Source: PALSA-1006 sp036171275
Lineage (GTDB): Bacteria > Pseudomonadota > Gammaproteobacteria > Burkholderiales > Gallionellaceae
Assembly (NCBI GenBank): GCA_036171275.1
Contig: JAVHQT010000027.1
Span: 1 to 64,000, forward strand
DNA: 64,000 bases
Direction of reading: 5' to 3'
Part shown: positions 25,979-35,556 of the stretch, piece by piece
Numbering within the stretch: the stretch's first letter is position 1
Layout of the letters: every line of letters begins with the position of its first letter
Translations under genes and position numbers: made by a program
The notes under the pieces: model-generated
Told to the model about the DNA's origin: nothing
What the model saw: only the letters and a program-made list of their open reading frames with translations
Database searches by the model: none

Positions 25979-27040
25979 ATGCGTAAGATTATATCGCTGA
26001 TTTGTCTTTTAATACCCATCGTTGCAGCGGCCGACTCGCTGGAAATTCGTGAAAACGCGCCGGATCGTCACGTGGTCGTCAAAGGCGATACCTTGTGGGA
26101 TATTTCAGCTCGATTTTTTAAATCCCCGTGGAAATGGCAAGCGATTTGGGGTCTAAATAAAGACACCATCACCAATCCTCACTGGATTTATCCTGGCGAT
26201 GTGATTTTGCTTGATCGCAGCACCGGCACGTTGCAAATCAATGCCGCGCAACCCACCAGCGCGCCGCCAGTCAGCCAAACCTTGAATGGGAATGTCGTCA
26301 AGCTTTCACCGCAAATCCGTCAAATCCCCAGCGATCACACACAAATTCCTGTGATTCCCTTTAACGAAATTGCCCCGTTCTTAGCCAAAGCGCTAGTCGC
26401 TGAAACCAACGATGTTGCCAATCTACCCACCTTAGAAGGCACCTATGAACAACGTGAACTACTGGGTGTAGGTGACATCGCTTACGTGAGAAATCTTCCC
26501 ACTGACAAAGGGCTTAATTGGCAAGCCTATCGCATGGGTAAACCGCTAATCGACCCAGACACACACCAATTATTAGGCAATGAAATCATCTACTTAGGTG
26601 ATGCTGTGGTCGAAAAATTCGCGCCATTAAGCGAAATGCGAATTACCCAATCTGTGATGGAAATTGCCAAAGGCGATCACTTTAGACAAGCCAGTGAACC
26701 TGCGCCCAGCCACTTTCAACCGCACGCACCTAGCACCTCAATTACCGCAAAAATTATTTCTATTTACAGCGGCGCAACCCATGCCGGTCGCAATGCCGTG
26801 ATTACCCTCAACAAAGGCAGTGACGACGGTTTAGAAAATGGCCACGTGTTAGCGCTGTATCAAAAAGGTGAAGTCATCGTCGGCGGACGTCCCTTTAAAC
26901 GCACTCTCCTGGCGTTACCCGACATGCGCTATGGTTTGGTGGTAATTTTTCGAACGTTTAAGAAAGTTTCCTACGGCCTAATCATTCAATCACAGCAATC
27001 TGCGGAATTATTTGATTCTGCAGTCACCCCGAAAATTTAA
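25979..27040 (+). CDS. LysM-domain cell-envelope protein
   Basis: The 353-residue protein has a signal peptide (about 1-18) followed directly by one LysM domain (VVVKGDTLWDISARFF to WIYPGDVILL, residues 33-80), which binds peptidoglycan. The rest is a 250-residue region of unknown fold without membrane helices. LysM proteins of this kind lie between def and dprA in many Betaproteobacteria. It is followed within 3 bp by dprA, so the two are probably cotranscribed. Function beyond envelope binding is unknown. Confidence 0.88.
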   Translation: MRKIISLICLLIPIVAAADSLEIRENAPDRHVVVKGDTLWDISARFFKSPWKWQAIWGLNKDTITNPHWIYPGDVILLDRSTGTLQINAAQPTSAPPVSQTLNGNVVKLSPQIRQIPSDHTQIPVIPFNEIAPFLAKALVAETNDVANLPTLEGTYEQRELLGVGDIAYVRNLPTDKGLNWQAYRMGKPLIDPDTHQLLGNEIIYLGDAVVEKFAPLSEMRITQSVMEIAKGDHFRQASEPAPSHFQPHAPSTSITAKIISIYSGATHAGRNAVITLNKGSDDGLENGHVLALYQKGEVIVGGRPFKRTLLALPDMRYGLVVIFRTFKKVSYGLIIQSQQSAELFDSAVTPKI

Positions 27041-27043
27041 GCA

Positions 27044-28117
27044 ATGCCGCTGGATGCTTCACTTGCCGCTTGGCTTGCACTAAGCCAAATTAGCGGTCTC
27101 GGCAATGAAACGCTGCGCAAATTACTGCAAGCGTTTGGTAGCCCAGAGGCGGTTTTTGAAGCAAAAAATAGTGAATTAAATCAAGTAGTTAGGCAGGGAA
27201 TTGCCAACGCAATTACACAAGGAATCCATCCGGAAACCTTGCAACCCACCGCAGATTGGCTAACCGATCCGCTCAATAGCGTGCTGACTTTGGCGGACGC
27301 AGAATACCCGCAAGCGCTGTTAAATATCGCGGATCCGCCTTTTTTACTGTTTGCCAAAGGGCGTGTGGAATTGCTCAACGCCCCTGCGTTTGCAATCGTG
27401 GGTAGTCGCAACGCCACGCCGCAAGGCTTGCGCAATGCCGAAGCGTTTGCGCAAGCCATCAGCGATGCGGGTTTGTGCATTGTCAGCGGCATGGCACAAG
27501 GCATTGATGCGGCAGCACATATCGGCGCTTTACGTGGCACAGGCTCAAGCATTGGCGTGGTCGGCACAGGGTTAGATAAAGTTTATCCGGCGGCAAACCG
27601 CCAGTTAGCGCATCAACTGGCGCAGCACGGCTGCTTGGTGTCTGAATTTTCGTTGGGCACCCCGCCGATCGCCGGCAATTTTCCGCGCCGCAATCGGATT
27701 ATCAGTGGGCTGGGTTTAGGCTGTTTAGTGGTTGAAGCGTCGTTGCAAAGCGGTTCGCTCATCAGCGCGCGCATGGCGTTAGAACAGGGACGCGACGTGT
27801 TTGCCATTCCCGGTTCGATCCACGCACCGCAAGCCAAAGGTTGTCATGCGTTAATTAAGCAAGGCGCAAAGTTGGTCGAAAGCGCGCAGGACATTTTGGA
27901 AGAATTAGGCACTTATTCAGCGCCTTTAGCCGCCGCCACCCCAGCAAGCGATGAACCGGAAATTTTTGCGCATTTAAGCGATCAACCAATCGACATTGAT
28001 ACCTTAGCGCAACGCTCTGGCTTGACGATTGCCGCCCTATCCGCCATTCTGTTACGCCTTGAATTGGAAGGGCGAATTGCAACCATGCCAGGTGGTCTAT
28101 TGCAACGTATTGATTAA
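27044..28117 (+). CDS. dprA: DNA-processing protein DprA
   Basis: Loads RecA on incoming single-stranded DNA during natural transformation. The 357-residue protein has an N-terminal SAM-like region and a Rossmann-like core with FAIVGSRNATPQG, IVSGMAQGIDAAAH and FPRRNRIISGL. A C-terminal winged-helix region (about 295-357) completes it. It lies 54 bp before topA. The smg/DUF494 gene often found between dprA and topA in this lineage is missing. Confidence 0.95.
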   Translation: MPLDASLAAWLALSQISGLGNETLRKLLQAFGSPEAVFEAKNSELNQVVRQGIANAITQGIHPETLQPTADWLTDPLNSVLTLADAEYPQALLNIADPPFLLFAKGRVELLNAPAFAIVGSRNATPQGLRNAEAFAQAISDAGLCIVSGMAQGIDAAAHIGALRGTGSSIGVVGTGLDKVYPAANRQLAHQLAQHGCLVSEFSLGTPPIAGNFPRRNRIISGLGLGCLVVEASLQSGSLISARMALEQGRDVFAIPGSIHAPQAKGCHALIKQGAKLVESAQDILEELGTYSAPLAAATPASDEPEIFAHLSDQPIDIDTLAQRSGLTIAALSAILLRLELEGRIATMPGGLLQRID

Positions 28118-28171
28118 ATTGAATAATTATTAGAACTTTCCTTTCTTACTTTTCGGACTTAATAGTTTCGT

Positions 28172-30751
28172 ATGGCAAAAAATTTACTGATAGTCGAATC
28201 ACCAGCCAAAGCCAAAACGCTTAAAAAATATCTAGGCAAAGATTTTGAAGTGCTGGCGTCTTACGGTCACGTCCGGGATTTAGTGCCCAAAAACGGCGCG
28301 GTGGACACCGAAAACGGCTATACGATGAATTATGAAATCATCGCCCGCAACAGCAAACACGTCGATGCCATCGCCAAAGCGGCCGCCGACGCCGACAAAA
28401 TCTTACTCGCACCCGATCCGGATAGAGAAGGAGAAGCGATTGCTTGGCATATTTCCGAGCTGTTAAAAAGCAAACGTGCGCTCAAAGGCAAGATGATGCA
28501 ACGTGTTGTTTTTTATGAAATTACTGAATCAGCCGTCAAGGCGGCAGTGGCTAATCCGCGTGAAATCGCCATGCCTTTAGTCAATGCGCAACAAGCACGC
28601 CGCGCGCTGGATTATCTGGTTGGATTCAATTTATCACCTTTGTTGTGGCGCAAAATTCGTCCCGGTTTATCGGCAGGTCGGGTGCAAAGTCCGGCGTTGC
28701 GTTTGATTGTAGAACGCGAACTGGAGATCGAAAAATTTATCAGCCAAGAATATTGGTCTGTGCATCTGGATAGTCAGAAAAATGGCGTTCCGTTCAAAGC
28801 TAAATTATTCCAGTTTCAAGGCAAGCGCTTGGAGCAATTAAGTATTGCTAGCCAAGCTGAATACGATGCAATTTACGCCAAATTAAACGATGCTAAATTG
28901 CCGCCTAAAGTGGTGCGAGTGGAGAAAAAAGGCAAGCAACGCAGCCCCGCCGCGCCTTTCACCACCTCTACTTTGCAACAAGAAGCGGTGCGAAAATTGG
29001 GCATGACTTCAGACCGCACCATGCGCACCGCGCAAGCCTTGTATGAAGGCGTGGATATTGGCGGACAAACCGTCGGTTTAATTTCCTATATGCGTACCGA
29101 TTCGGTGTCGCTAGCGAATGAAGCGGTGGCAGAAATTCGTGGCTATATCAGCGCCAATTTCTCCGCCGATTATCTACCGAGCAAACAACCGGCTTACAAA
29201 AGCAAAACTAAAAATGCGCAGGAATCACATGAAGCGATTCGCCCAACGTCGATTTTGCGCACGCCAGAGAGTGTGCGTGATGCGCTGAATATTGATCAAT
29301 TACGGCTGTATGAAATGATTTGGAAACGCACGCTGGCGTCGCAAATGGCGCCGGCGCGTTTTGATACCGTCAGCGTGGATATTCGTTTGAGCAGCGACGA
29401 CACCGTGTTCCGCGCCTCCGGTCAAACCTTGGTTTTCCCCGGTTTTATCGGCGTGTATCGGGAAGACCTGGACGACGTGGAAGAAGAAGACAGTGCCAAG
29501 TTGCCACCGCTGAGCGAAGGCGATGTGTTGCCGCTGGATAAATTATATGGCGAACAACACTTTACCCAACCGCCGCCGCGCTTTTCCGAAGCGAGCTTAG
29601 TTAAATCTTTGGAGGAATATGGCATTGGACGTCCTTCCACTTACGCCACCATTATTTCCACTTTGCAAGCGCGCGAATACGCCACCTTGGACAAAAAGCG
29701 TTTTATGCCCACCGATGTGGGGCGCGTGGTGATTAAATTTCTCACCGAACATTTCACCCGTTATGTCGATTATGGTTTTACCGCTAATTTGGAAGATGAG
29801 TTAGACGAAGTGTCGGATGGCAAGCGTGATTGGATTCCGGTGCTCGATAGTTTTTGGCGAGGATTTAGCACACTGATTGCCGAAAAAACCGTGGTCGAAC
29901 GTCCTGTAGAATTAACCGGTGAAAATTGTCCAGATTGCGGCAAGCCGTTGGCGAAAAAGCTCAGTCGTTACGGCAGTTTTATTAGCTGTACCAATTATCC
30001 AGAATGTAAATACAAGCGCAGTTTGAGCGGTGAAAGCACTGATGATGCCGGCGCACGAATTGAGCTTGGGAAATTTCCTGAAACGAATCAAAGCGTTAGC
30101 CTGATGCGTGGACCTTATGGACATTATGTGCAACTCGGCGAACAAGAAGAAGGTTCGAAAATTAAACCTAAGCGCGTTTCTTGGCCGAAGGAGTTACCGC
30201 TGGAACAGGCGGATTTGCCCGCCGCATTAAAATTATTATCGCTACCGCGCGAACTCGGTTTACATCCTGAGGGCGGCAAAAAAATTATCGTCAATATTGG
30301 ACGTTTCGGTCCATATATCGGACATGACGGCAAATTCAAATCCATTCCACGTGGCGATAGCATTTTTGAAATCGGTTTGGAGCGAGCGCTAGAATTGTTG
30401 GCACAAGCCAAAGCGGGCAACGCGGTATTACGTACTTTAGGTGAACATCCAACTGACCAAGCGCCAGTTGAAATCTGTAGCGGGCGCTACGGCGCGTATG
30501 CACGGCACGGCAAAATCAACGCAACGTTACCCAAAGAAATCGCCGTCGATGACATTACGCTGGAACAAGCGCTGGCGCTGATTGCAGCCAAAATCGCTAA
30601 AGACGGCGATAACCCAACGAAAAAGCCAGCGGCAAGAAAAGCGGCCAAGCCTAAAGCGGCAGTCAAAAAAACCACCGTAAAATCTGCCACAACGAAGACA
30701 GCAAAAAAAACAGCGGCAGCAAAAACGAAAAAAGCAAGTGCTAAAATATGA
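28172..30751 (+). CDS. topA: DNA topoisomerase I (type IA)
   Basis: Relaxes negative supercoils. The 859-residue protein has a TOPRIM domain (LLIVESPAKAKTLKKYLG, then APDPDREGEAIAWH) and the active-site Tyr in ISYMRTDS. One four-Cys zinc motif (CPDCGKPL to CTNYPEC, about residues 588-612) follows. Two further C-terminal repeats without cysteines (around GPYGHYVQLG and GRFGPYIGHDGKF) come next. The last 50 residues form an Ala/Lys-rich basic tail. It is complete, with no terminator obvious after it. Confidence 0.97.
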   Translation: MAKNLLIVESPAKAKTLKKYLGKDFEVLASYGHVRDLVPKNGAVDTENGYTMNYEIIARNSKHVDAIAKAAADADKILLAPDPDREGEAIAWHISELLKSKRALKGKMMQRVVFYEITESAVKAAVANPREIAMPLVNAQQARRALDYLVGFNLSPLLWRKIRPGLSAGRVQSPALRLIVERELEIEKFISQEYWSVHLDSQKNGVPFKAKLFQFQGKRLEQLSIASQAEYDAIYAKLNDAKLPPKVVRVEKKGKQRSPAAPFTTSTLQQEAVRKLGMTSDRTMRTAQALYEGVDIGGQTVGLISYMRTDSVSLANEAVAEIRGYISANFSADYLPSKQPAYKSKTKNAQESHEAIRPTSILRTPESVRDALNIDQLRLYEMIWKRTLASQMAPARFDTVSVDIRLSSDDTVFRASGQTLVFPGFIGVYREDLDDVEEEDSAKLPPLSEGDVLPLDKLYGEQHFTQPPPRFSEASLVKSLEEYGIGRPSTYATIISTLQAREYATLDKKRFMPTDVGRVVIKFLTEHFTRYVDYGFTANLEDELDEVSDGKRDWIPVLDSFWRGFSTLIAEKTVVERPVELTGENCPDCGKPLAKKLSRYGSFISCTNYPECKYKRSLSGESTDDAGARIELGKFPETNQSVSLMRGPYGHYVQLGEQEEGSKIKPKRVSWPKELPLEQADLPAALKLLSLPRELGLHPEGGKKIIVNIGRFGPYIGHDGKFKSIPRGDSIFEIGLERALELLAQAKAGNAVLRTLGEHPTDQAPVEICSGRYGAYARHGKINATLPKEIAVDDITLEQALALIAAKIAKDGDNPTKKPAARKAAKPKAAVKKTTVKSATTKTAKKTAAAKTKKASAKI

Positions 30752-30860
30752 GCATTAACCACGCAATGACTGAGAAAAAGTAGCCAAGCAAATAATCACT
30801 CATATCCAGCTTGAATATCGTTAAGGAAGCGCCGCTTAAATCAACCATTCGGTTTGATCC

Positions 30861-30889
30861 TTGCCGAAGTGTGATTCTAACTATATGAT
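30861..30889 (+). promoter_or_regulatory. Candidate sigma-70 promoter of gmd
   Basis: TTGCCG and TATGAT are spaced by 17 bases in the 224-bp gap before gmd, predicting a leader of about 80 nt. The -10 region overlaps a variant of the recurrent TAACTA-ATGATT motif (30878-30895). Confidence 0.5.
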
Positions 30890-30975
30890 TTATTTGATAT
30901 TTATTCTGTAACGGCTCGACAATCTCAGCACGAATGGCATCAATCAGTTCCACGATACTTTAAGAGAAATAAACC

Positions 30976-32097
30976 ATGACCAAAGTCGCACTCATCACCG
31001 GTATCACCGGCCAAGACGGTTCTTATCTGGCGGAGTTCCTCCTCGAGAAAGGCTACGAAGTTCACGGCATCAAGCGCCGTGCCTCCTCATTTAACACCCA
31101 GCGCGTGGATCATATTTATGAAGATCCACATATCGCCAACGCACGCTTTAAACTGCATTATGGCGATTTGAGCGACAGTTCATGCCTCACCCGCATTTTG
31201 CAAGAAGTGCAGCCCGACGAAGTGTATAACTTGGGCGCTCAGTCGCATGTGGCGGTGAGTTTTGAGTCTCCTGAATATACTGGCGAAGTGGATGGAATGG
31301 GTACTTTGCGCATTTTAGAAGCGATTCGCTTGTTGGGATTAGGCAAAAAAACGCGCTTTTATCAGGCTTCCACTTCCGAGCTTTATGGCTTAGTCCAGGA
31401 AATACCTCAAAAGGAAACCACTCCGTTTTATCCACGTAGCCCATATGCAGTGGCGAAACTTTATGCGTATTGGATAACCGTGAACTATCGCGAAGCCTAT
31501 GGCATGTATGCCTGCAACGGTATTTTGTTTAATCACGAATCGCCGCGCCGGGGCGAAACTTTTGTCACCCGCAAAATTACCCGTGGTTTGGCTAACATTG
31601 CCCAAGGTCTGGAAGATTGTTTGTTCATGGGCAACATTGATTCATTACGCGACTGGGGGCATGCCAAGGATTATGTGCGGATGCAGTGGATGATGTTGCA
31701 GCAAGATAAGCCAGAAGATTTTGTCATTGCAACGGGTGTGCAATACACGGTGCGTCAGTTTATTACTTGGTCGGCGGCGGAGTTGGGCATTACCGTTAAG
31801 TTCGAAGGTCAGGGTGTTAATGAAATTTGCACCGTGGCGGCGCTTGAAGGCGACAATGCGCCTGCGTTAAAAGTGGGCGATGTAATTATGCGCGTTGACC
31901 CGCGCTACTTCCGTCCTGCTGAAGTGGAAACGCTGTTGGGCGACCCGACTAAGGCGAAAGAAAAATTAGGCTGGGTGCCGGAAATTACCGTGCAAGCAAT
32001 GTGTGCCGAAATGGTGGCGCATGATTTGGAAGAGGCTAAACGCCACGCGCTGTTAAAGTCGCATGGCTATACAGTGGCAGTGAGCACTGAGCGATAA
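30976..32097 (+). CDS. gmd: GDP-mannose 4,6-dehydratase
   Basis: NADP-dependent conversion of GDP-D-mannose to GDP-4-keto-6-deoxymannose, the first step to GDP-L-fucose. The 373-residue short-chain dehydrogenase has the nucleotide loop ITGITGQDGSYLAE, the catalytic Ser/Thr-Glu in ASTSELYG and YxxxK in SPYAVAKLYAYW. The segment GIKRRASSFNTQRVDH is diagnostic for Gmd. It heads the glycan locus and is followed after 95 bp by fcl, the next enzyme. Confidence 0.97.
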   Translation: MTKVALITGITGQDGSYLAEFLLEKGYEVHGIKRRASSFNTQRVDHIYEDPHIANARFKLHYGDLSDSSCLTRILQEVQPDEVYNLGAQSHVAVSFESPEYTGEVDGMGTLRILEAIRLLGLGKKTRFYQASTSELYGLVQEIPQKETTPFYPRSPYAVAKLYAYWITVNYREAYGMYACNGILFNHESPRRGETFVTRKITRGLANIAQGLEDCLFMGNIDSLRDWGHAKDYVRMQWMMLQQDKPEDFVIATGVQYTVRQFITWSAAELGITVKFEGQGVNEICTVAALEGDNAPALKVGDVIMRVDPRYFRPAEVETLLGDPTKAKEKLGWVPEITVQAMCAEMVAHDLEEAKRHALLKSHGYTVAVSTER

Positions 32098-32150
32098 TTG
32101 CCGACCTTATACCCAGCAGGTGCGAAATAGTGAGCGCAATCTATTTTACA

Positions 32151-32178
32151 TAACTACATGATTAAATTAAACTTTTTT
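32151..32178 (+). other. Recurrent intergenic motif, copy B, upstream of fcl
   Basis: TAACTACATGATTAAATT followed four bases later by six T, 42 bases before the fcl start. Fourteen or more bases match the copy at 7247. It could be part of a promoter or a leader element; no clear -35 box is paired with it. Confidence 0.45.
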
Positions 32179-32192
32179 CTACATCCTGAAAA

Positions 32193-33149
32193 ATGAATAA
32201 AAACACAAAAATCTATATTGCAGGACATCGCGGCTTAGTTGGTTCTGCGCTGGTGCGCCGTTTGCAAGCCAAAGGCTACAATCACTTAATTTTGCGTACC
32301 CACGCCGAGTTAGATTTGCGCAATCAAGCCGCAGTGCAAACTTTCTTTACGTCCGAAAAACCTGAATACATCATTTTGGCAGCCGCTAAAGTCGGTGGAA
32401 TTTATGCAAACAATACGTATCCAGCGGAGTTTATTGAAGATAACCTCGTTATTCAGAACAACGTCATCCACAGCGCTTACCAAAACAAAGTAAAACGCCT
32501 GCTGTTCTTGGGTTCATCTTGCATCTATCCAAAAGACTGTCCGCAACCGATCAAAGAAGAATATCTGCTCACTGGCTCACTAGAACCCACCAACCGTCCC
32601 TATGCCCTAGCCAAAATCGCGGGTATTGAAATGTGCCATGCGTACAACCGCCAATACGGCACTCAATACCTAGCAGCCATGCCCACCAATCTGTATGGCC
32701 CCGGCGACAACTACGACCTGAATAACTCACATGTGCTGCCGGCGCTGATACGCAAGATGCACGAGGCAAAACAAAGTGGCGCGAAAGAGGTGGTGGTTTG
32801 GGGCAGCGGCACACCAAAGCGCGAGTTTTTATACAGCGACGACATGGCTGATGCCTGTATCTATTTGCTGGAACAGCCCGAAGAAAAGTTGCAAAGCCTG
32901 TTTAATGAAGAAACGCCGCCCTTAGTAAACATTGGTTGCGGCGAAGACCTGACGATACACGAACTGGCGGAGTTGGTGCGGGACGTGGTGGGATTTGCGG
33001 GTGAACTGACCTTCGACACATCCAAACCGGATGGAACGATGCGCAAACTGATGGATGTGTCACGCATCAATGGTCTGGGCTGGCAACGCACGATGCAACT
33101 GAAGCAAGGCATCGCGCTGTCTTATCAGGATATGATGAGCAAAATATGA
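32193..33149 (+). CDS. fcl: GDP-L-fucose synthase
   Basis: Bifunctional 3,5-epimerase/4-reductase giving GDP-L-fucose. The 318-residue protein has YIAGHRGLVGSALVRRL, LFLGSSCIYPKDCPQPIKE with the catalytic Ser/Cys, YALAKIAGIEMCHAYNRQYG (Tyr-Lys pair) and MPTNLYGPGDNYDLNNSHV. All are hallmarks of Fcl/WcaG. With gmd it completes the fucose-nucleotide pathway that feeds the two fucosyltransferases downstream. Confidence 0.97.
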   Translation: MNKNTKIYIAGHRGLVGSALVRRLQAKGYNHLILRTHAELDLRNQAAVQTFFTSEKPEYIILAAAKVGGIYANNTYPAEFIEDNLVIQNNVIHSAYQNKVKRLLFLGSSCIYPKDCPQPIKEEYLLTGSLEPTNRPYALAKIAGIEMCHAYNRQYGTQYLAAMPTNLYGPGDNYDLNNSHVLPALIRKMHEAKQSGAKEVVVWGSGTPKREFLYSDDMADACIYLLEQPEEKLQSLFNEETPPLVNIGCGEDLTIHELAELVRDVVGFAGELTFDTSKPDGTMRKLMDVSRINGLGWQRTMQLKQGIALSYQDMMSKI

Positions 33150-33168
33150 GTGGCTTAGGAATCAAACT

Positions 33169-33330
33169 TTTGGTTTTAGTTATGCTGCTCTGAAAGACGC
33201 TATCGCCGGAATCGACTGCGTCTGCATCGCCACTGGCGAACTCCCTGCTTTTCAAAGAGAGCGTTGGAATGAGGTCGACGCGAGATGTACGCGAATAATC
33301 CCCTTCAAAGGAAGCACTCGCACGGCATGA
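33169..33330 (+). pseudogene. Possible 3' remnant of an unidentified gene
   Basis: In the 263-bp gap after fcl a plus-strand frame without a start codon reads about 53 residues (GFSYAALKDAIAGIDC, CIATGELPAF, then basic residues) to a TGA. The composition is protein-like and unlike random sequence, but I do not recognise the family. It could be the tail of a gene lost when the glycan locus was rearranged. Low confidence; a chance open frame is possible. Confidence 0.3.
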
Positions 33331-33412
33331 ACGGACTCACCTAAACTATCGGCTATTAAAATTCAGCTTGGATTAAAAATTTAATCCACAAAAAATATTT
33401 ATTGGAGCAGTG

Positions 33413-33946
33413 ATGAAATTACATTTGGGTTGCGGCAAACGACACATTCCCGGTTATGTGCACATAGACGCGGTTGATTATCCGCATGTTGACCATGTGG
33501 CAACAATTGATAACTTGTCTTTTATTCCCGATGGCAGCGTAGAGGTGATCTACAACTGTCATGTGTTGGAGCACTTTAAGCGCAAGGAAGTTGAGCGTGT
33601 CCTCACAGAATGGAATCGGGTATTACAGCCTGGCGGTGTGTTGCGTATTTCTGTTCCTGACTTTGCCAAGTTGTGCGACGTGTATCAGCACCACGGTAAG
33701 CTGGATATGGTGGTGGGTGCGCTGTTTGGTCGAGGCGATTATCTCTACAACATTCATTACAATGTTTTTGATTTCGATTCTTTAAAAGAAGTGCTGGGAA
33801 AGACGGGCTTTACCAATGTGCATCGCTATGATTGGCGGGAAACTGAACATGCTGCTATAGATGATTACTCCCAGGCCTACATTCCGCACATGGACAAGGA
33901 AAATGGGACGCTGATTAGTTTGAATGTTGAGTGCAGCAAAGCCTAA
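33413..33946 (+). CDS. SAM-dependent methyltransferase of the glycan locus
   Basis: The 177-residue class I methyltransferase has a SAM motif I (LHLGCGKRHIPGYVHIDAVD), the segment VIYNCHVLEHF and LQPGGVLRISVPDF, typical of small sugar or lipid methyltransferases in polysaccharide loci. GGAG lies five bases before the ATG; a GTG one codon earlier is too close to it. The substrate is unknown; O-methylation of a glycan residue is the likely role from context. Confidence 0.82.
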   Translation: MKLHLGCGKRHIPGYVHIDAVDYPHVDHVATIDNLSFIPDGSVEVIYNCHVLEHFKRKEVERVLTEWNRVLQPGGVLRISVPDFAKLCDVYQHHGKLDMVVGALFGRGDYLYNIHYNVFDFDSLKEVLGKTGFTNVHRYDWRETEHAAIDDYSQAYIPHMDKENGTLISLNVECSKA

Positions 33947-33949
33947 GTA

Positions 33950-34540
33950 ATGCTTGGAAAGCTGAAAAAAATTATTGAGTTTTCTTTGCAGCTTCTGCAA
34001 AGAAAAAATCATATAGCTTCACTCGCCGTATCGCCACAATCACTAGTTGGCCATCATATTGTAGTTGGTCGCTCAACTCAGATTGATGGAAAGTCATCAA
34101 TCGGAAGCTATACCTATATTGGGGATCGGTGCTCAGTAACGCGTGCCTGTATTGGCCGTTACGTCTCAATTGGAAATAATGTTTCAATCGGCCCTGGGGA
34201 GCATGGCTTGGCAAATGTGTCTACGTCCTCTCATTTCTATGAAAATATTTACGATGAGCTCACAAAAGGTGACTGCATTATTGAAAGTGATGTATGGATT
34301 GGTGTCGATGCAATAGTTTTGAGGGGCGTTAGAGTTGGTGTGGGTGCAGCAATTGCTGCCAATGCTGTTGTGACTAAAGATGTGCCAGATTATGCGGTTG
34401 TGGCGGGTGTTCCAGCTAGAGTTGTTAAGTATCGTTTTGATGAAGATAAGCGAAAGATGCTCTTGTCAACTAAGTGGTGGATGGAAGATAAGCATGTGGC
34501 GCAATCAATTTTTACGAAGCTAAGCGAGTTGCTTAAATGA
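33950..34540 (+). CDS. Hexapeptide-repeat acyltransferase (left-handed beta-helix)
   Basis: The 196-residue protein has repeated hexapeptides (SIGSYTYIGDRCSV, IGRYVSIGNNVSIG, DVWIGVDAIVLRGVRVGVGA) forming a left-handed beta-helix. A segment with GPGEHGLANVS includes the likely catalytic His. The end AVVAGVPARVVKYRF is the CatB/WbbJ/NodL-type C-terminus. Probably O-acetylates a sugar of the surface glycan. Its stop codon overlaps the start of the GT10 gene by four bases. Confidence 0.85.
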   Translation: MLGKLKKIIEFSLQLLQRKNHIASLAVSPQSLVGHHIVVGRSTQIDGKSSIGSYTYIGDRCSVTRACIGRYVSIGNNVSIGPGEHGLANVSTSSHFYENIYDELTKGDCIIESDVWIGVDAIVLRGVRVGVGAAIAANAVVTKDVPDYAVVAGVPARVVKYRFDEDKRKMLLSTKWWMEDKHVAQSIFTKLSELLK

Positions 34541-35556
34541 AAAAGGCTTATCTGGTAGGTTCAGGGCATTTAAAAAACGCCATTTTTGATTCTGAAAATG
34601 TGAGAAATCCTGATAATTGGTATTACCCATTTTGGAAACTAAGAAGCCAATTTGCCGAGAAATGTGTTGAATTAAATACACCCGATATGAGTACTGCGGA
34701 GGTAGTTGATTTTGAGCTACATATGGATGTCCAGAAGACCTTAAAAGACAATATACCAAAGTATGTGATGCTGTACGAATCGCCCCAAGTTAGACCTATT
34801 AATCAAAGTAAATTGCACCTTGAAAAGTATCGTCGCGTCTTCACTTGGCGCGATGATCTGGTGGACGGACAGCGATTCATCAAACTTAACTTACCCAACA
34901 AAATTATTGTAAATCGTTCCCGTGGCTGGCATGGAAGGGAAAAGCTGTGCTGTTTAGTTTCCGCAAATAAATCAGTTCCCCGCTACACGCCACTTGAACT
35001 TTATTCAGAGCGTGTAAATACGATACGCTGGTTTGAGCAAAATGCTCCACAGGATTTTGATTTGTTTGGTGGGGGCTGGGATGCGCCTGCCGCAAAGCCG
35101 GGTTTTGCTAATCGAGTGGTAAGGAAATTAAGAAGCTATTTACCCAAAGATGCGAGCAAAGTGTTCTTTCCTTCCTATCGCGGCAAGGTGGCCAGCAAGC
35201 TTGAGACGATGCAGAAATATCGTTTCAGCATTTGCTATGAAAATGTTCGCGATTTGCCTGGCTACATCACTGAAAAAATATGGGATAGTTTTTTTGCGGG
35301 TTGCGTCCCCGTGTATTGGGGGGCTTCCAATATCACCGATTACATACCAGAAGACTGCTTTATTGATCGTCGAAAATTTTCAAGTCATGAAGAGTTGTAC
35401 CAATTTATGACTTCGCAGTCTGAGGCTGAATACACCGCCTATCAGGAGCGAATCGCAGCGTTCTTGATCAGTACAAAAGCGCGGCCGTTTAGTGCAGAAG
35501 CCTTCGCTGAAACGATAGTGAATACGATTGTGAAAGATCTCGGTCTTGCGGGCTGA
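34537..35556 (+). CDS. Glycosyltransferase family 10 (alpha-1,3/4-fucosyltransferase)
   Basis: The 339-residue GT-B enzyme carries the conserved donor-binding stretch ISFCYENVRD-like (FSICYENVRDLPGYITEKIW) followed by FFAGCVPVYWGASNI and IPEDCFID. This is the alpha-1,3-fucosyltransferase motif shared with Helicobacter FucT and animal Lewis enzymes. It is predicted to transfer L-fucose from GDP-fucose, made by gmd/fcl a few kb upstream, to a GlcNAc or similar acceptor. The ATGA overlap with the acyltransferase gene indicates translational coupling. No membrane anchor is evident. Confidence 0.87.
   Translation: MKKAYLVGSGHLKNAIFDSENVRNPDNWYYPFWKLRSQFAEKCVELNTPDMSTAEVVDFELHMDVQKTLKDNIPKYVMLYESPQVRPINQSKLHLEKYRRVFTWRDDLVDGQRFIKLNLPNKIIVNRSRGWHGREKLCCLVSANKSVPRYTPLELYSERVNTIRWFEQNAPQDFDLFGGGWDAPAAKPGFANRVVRKLRSYLPKDASKVFFPSYRGKVASKLETMQKYRFSICYENVRDLPGYITEKIWDSFFAGCVPVYWGASNITDYIPEDCFIDRRKFSSHEELYQFMTSQSEAEYTAYQERIAAFLISTKARPFSAEAFAETIVNTIVKDLGLAG

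Noticed and set aside
30741..30953. 70-codon minus-strand frame between topA and gmd with a hydrophobic C-terminus
   Set aside because: GTG start without a ribosome site, overlaps the topA 3' end and the gmd promoter region, and the sequence matches no family I know; a chance frame is more likely.
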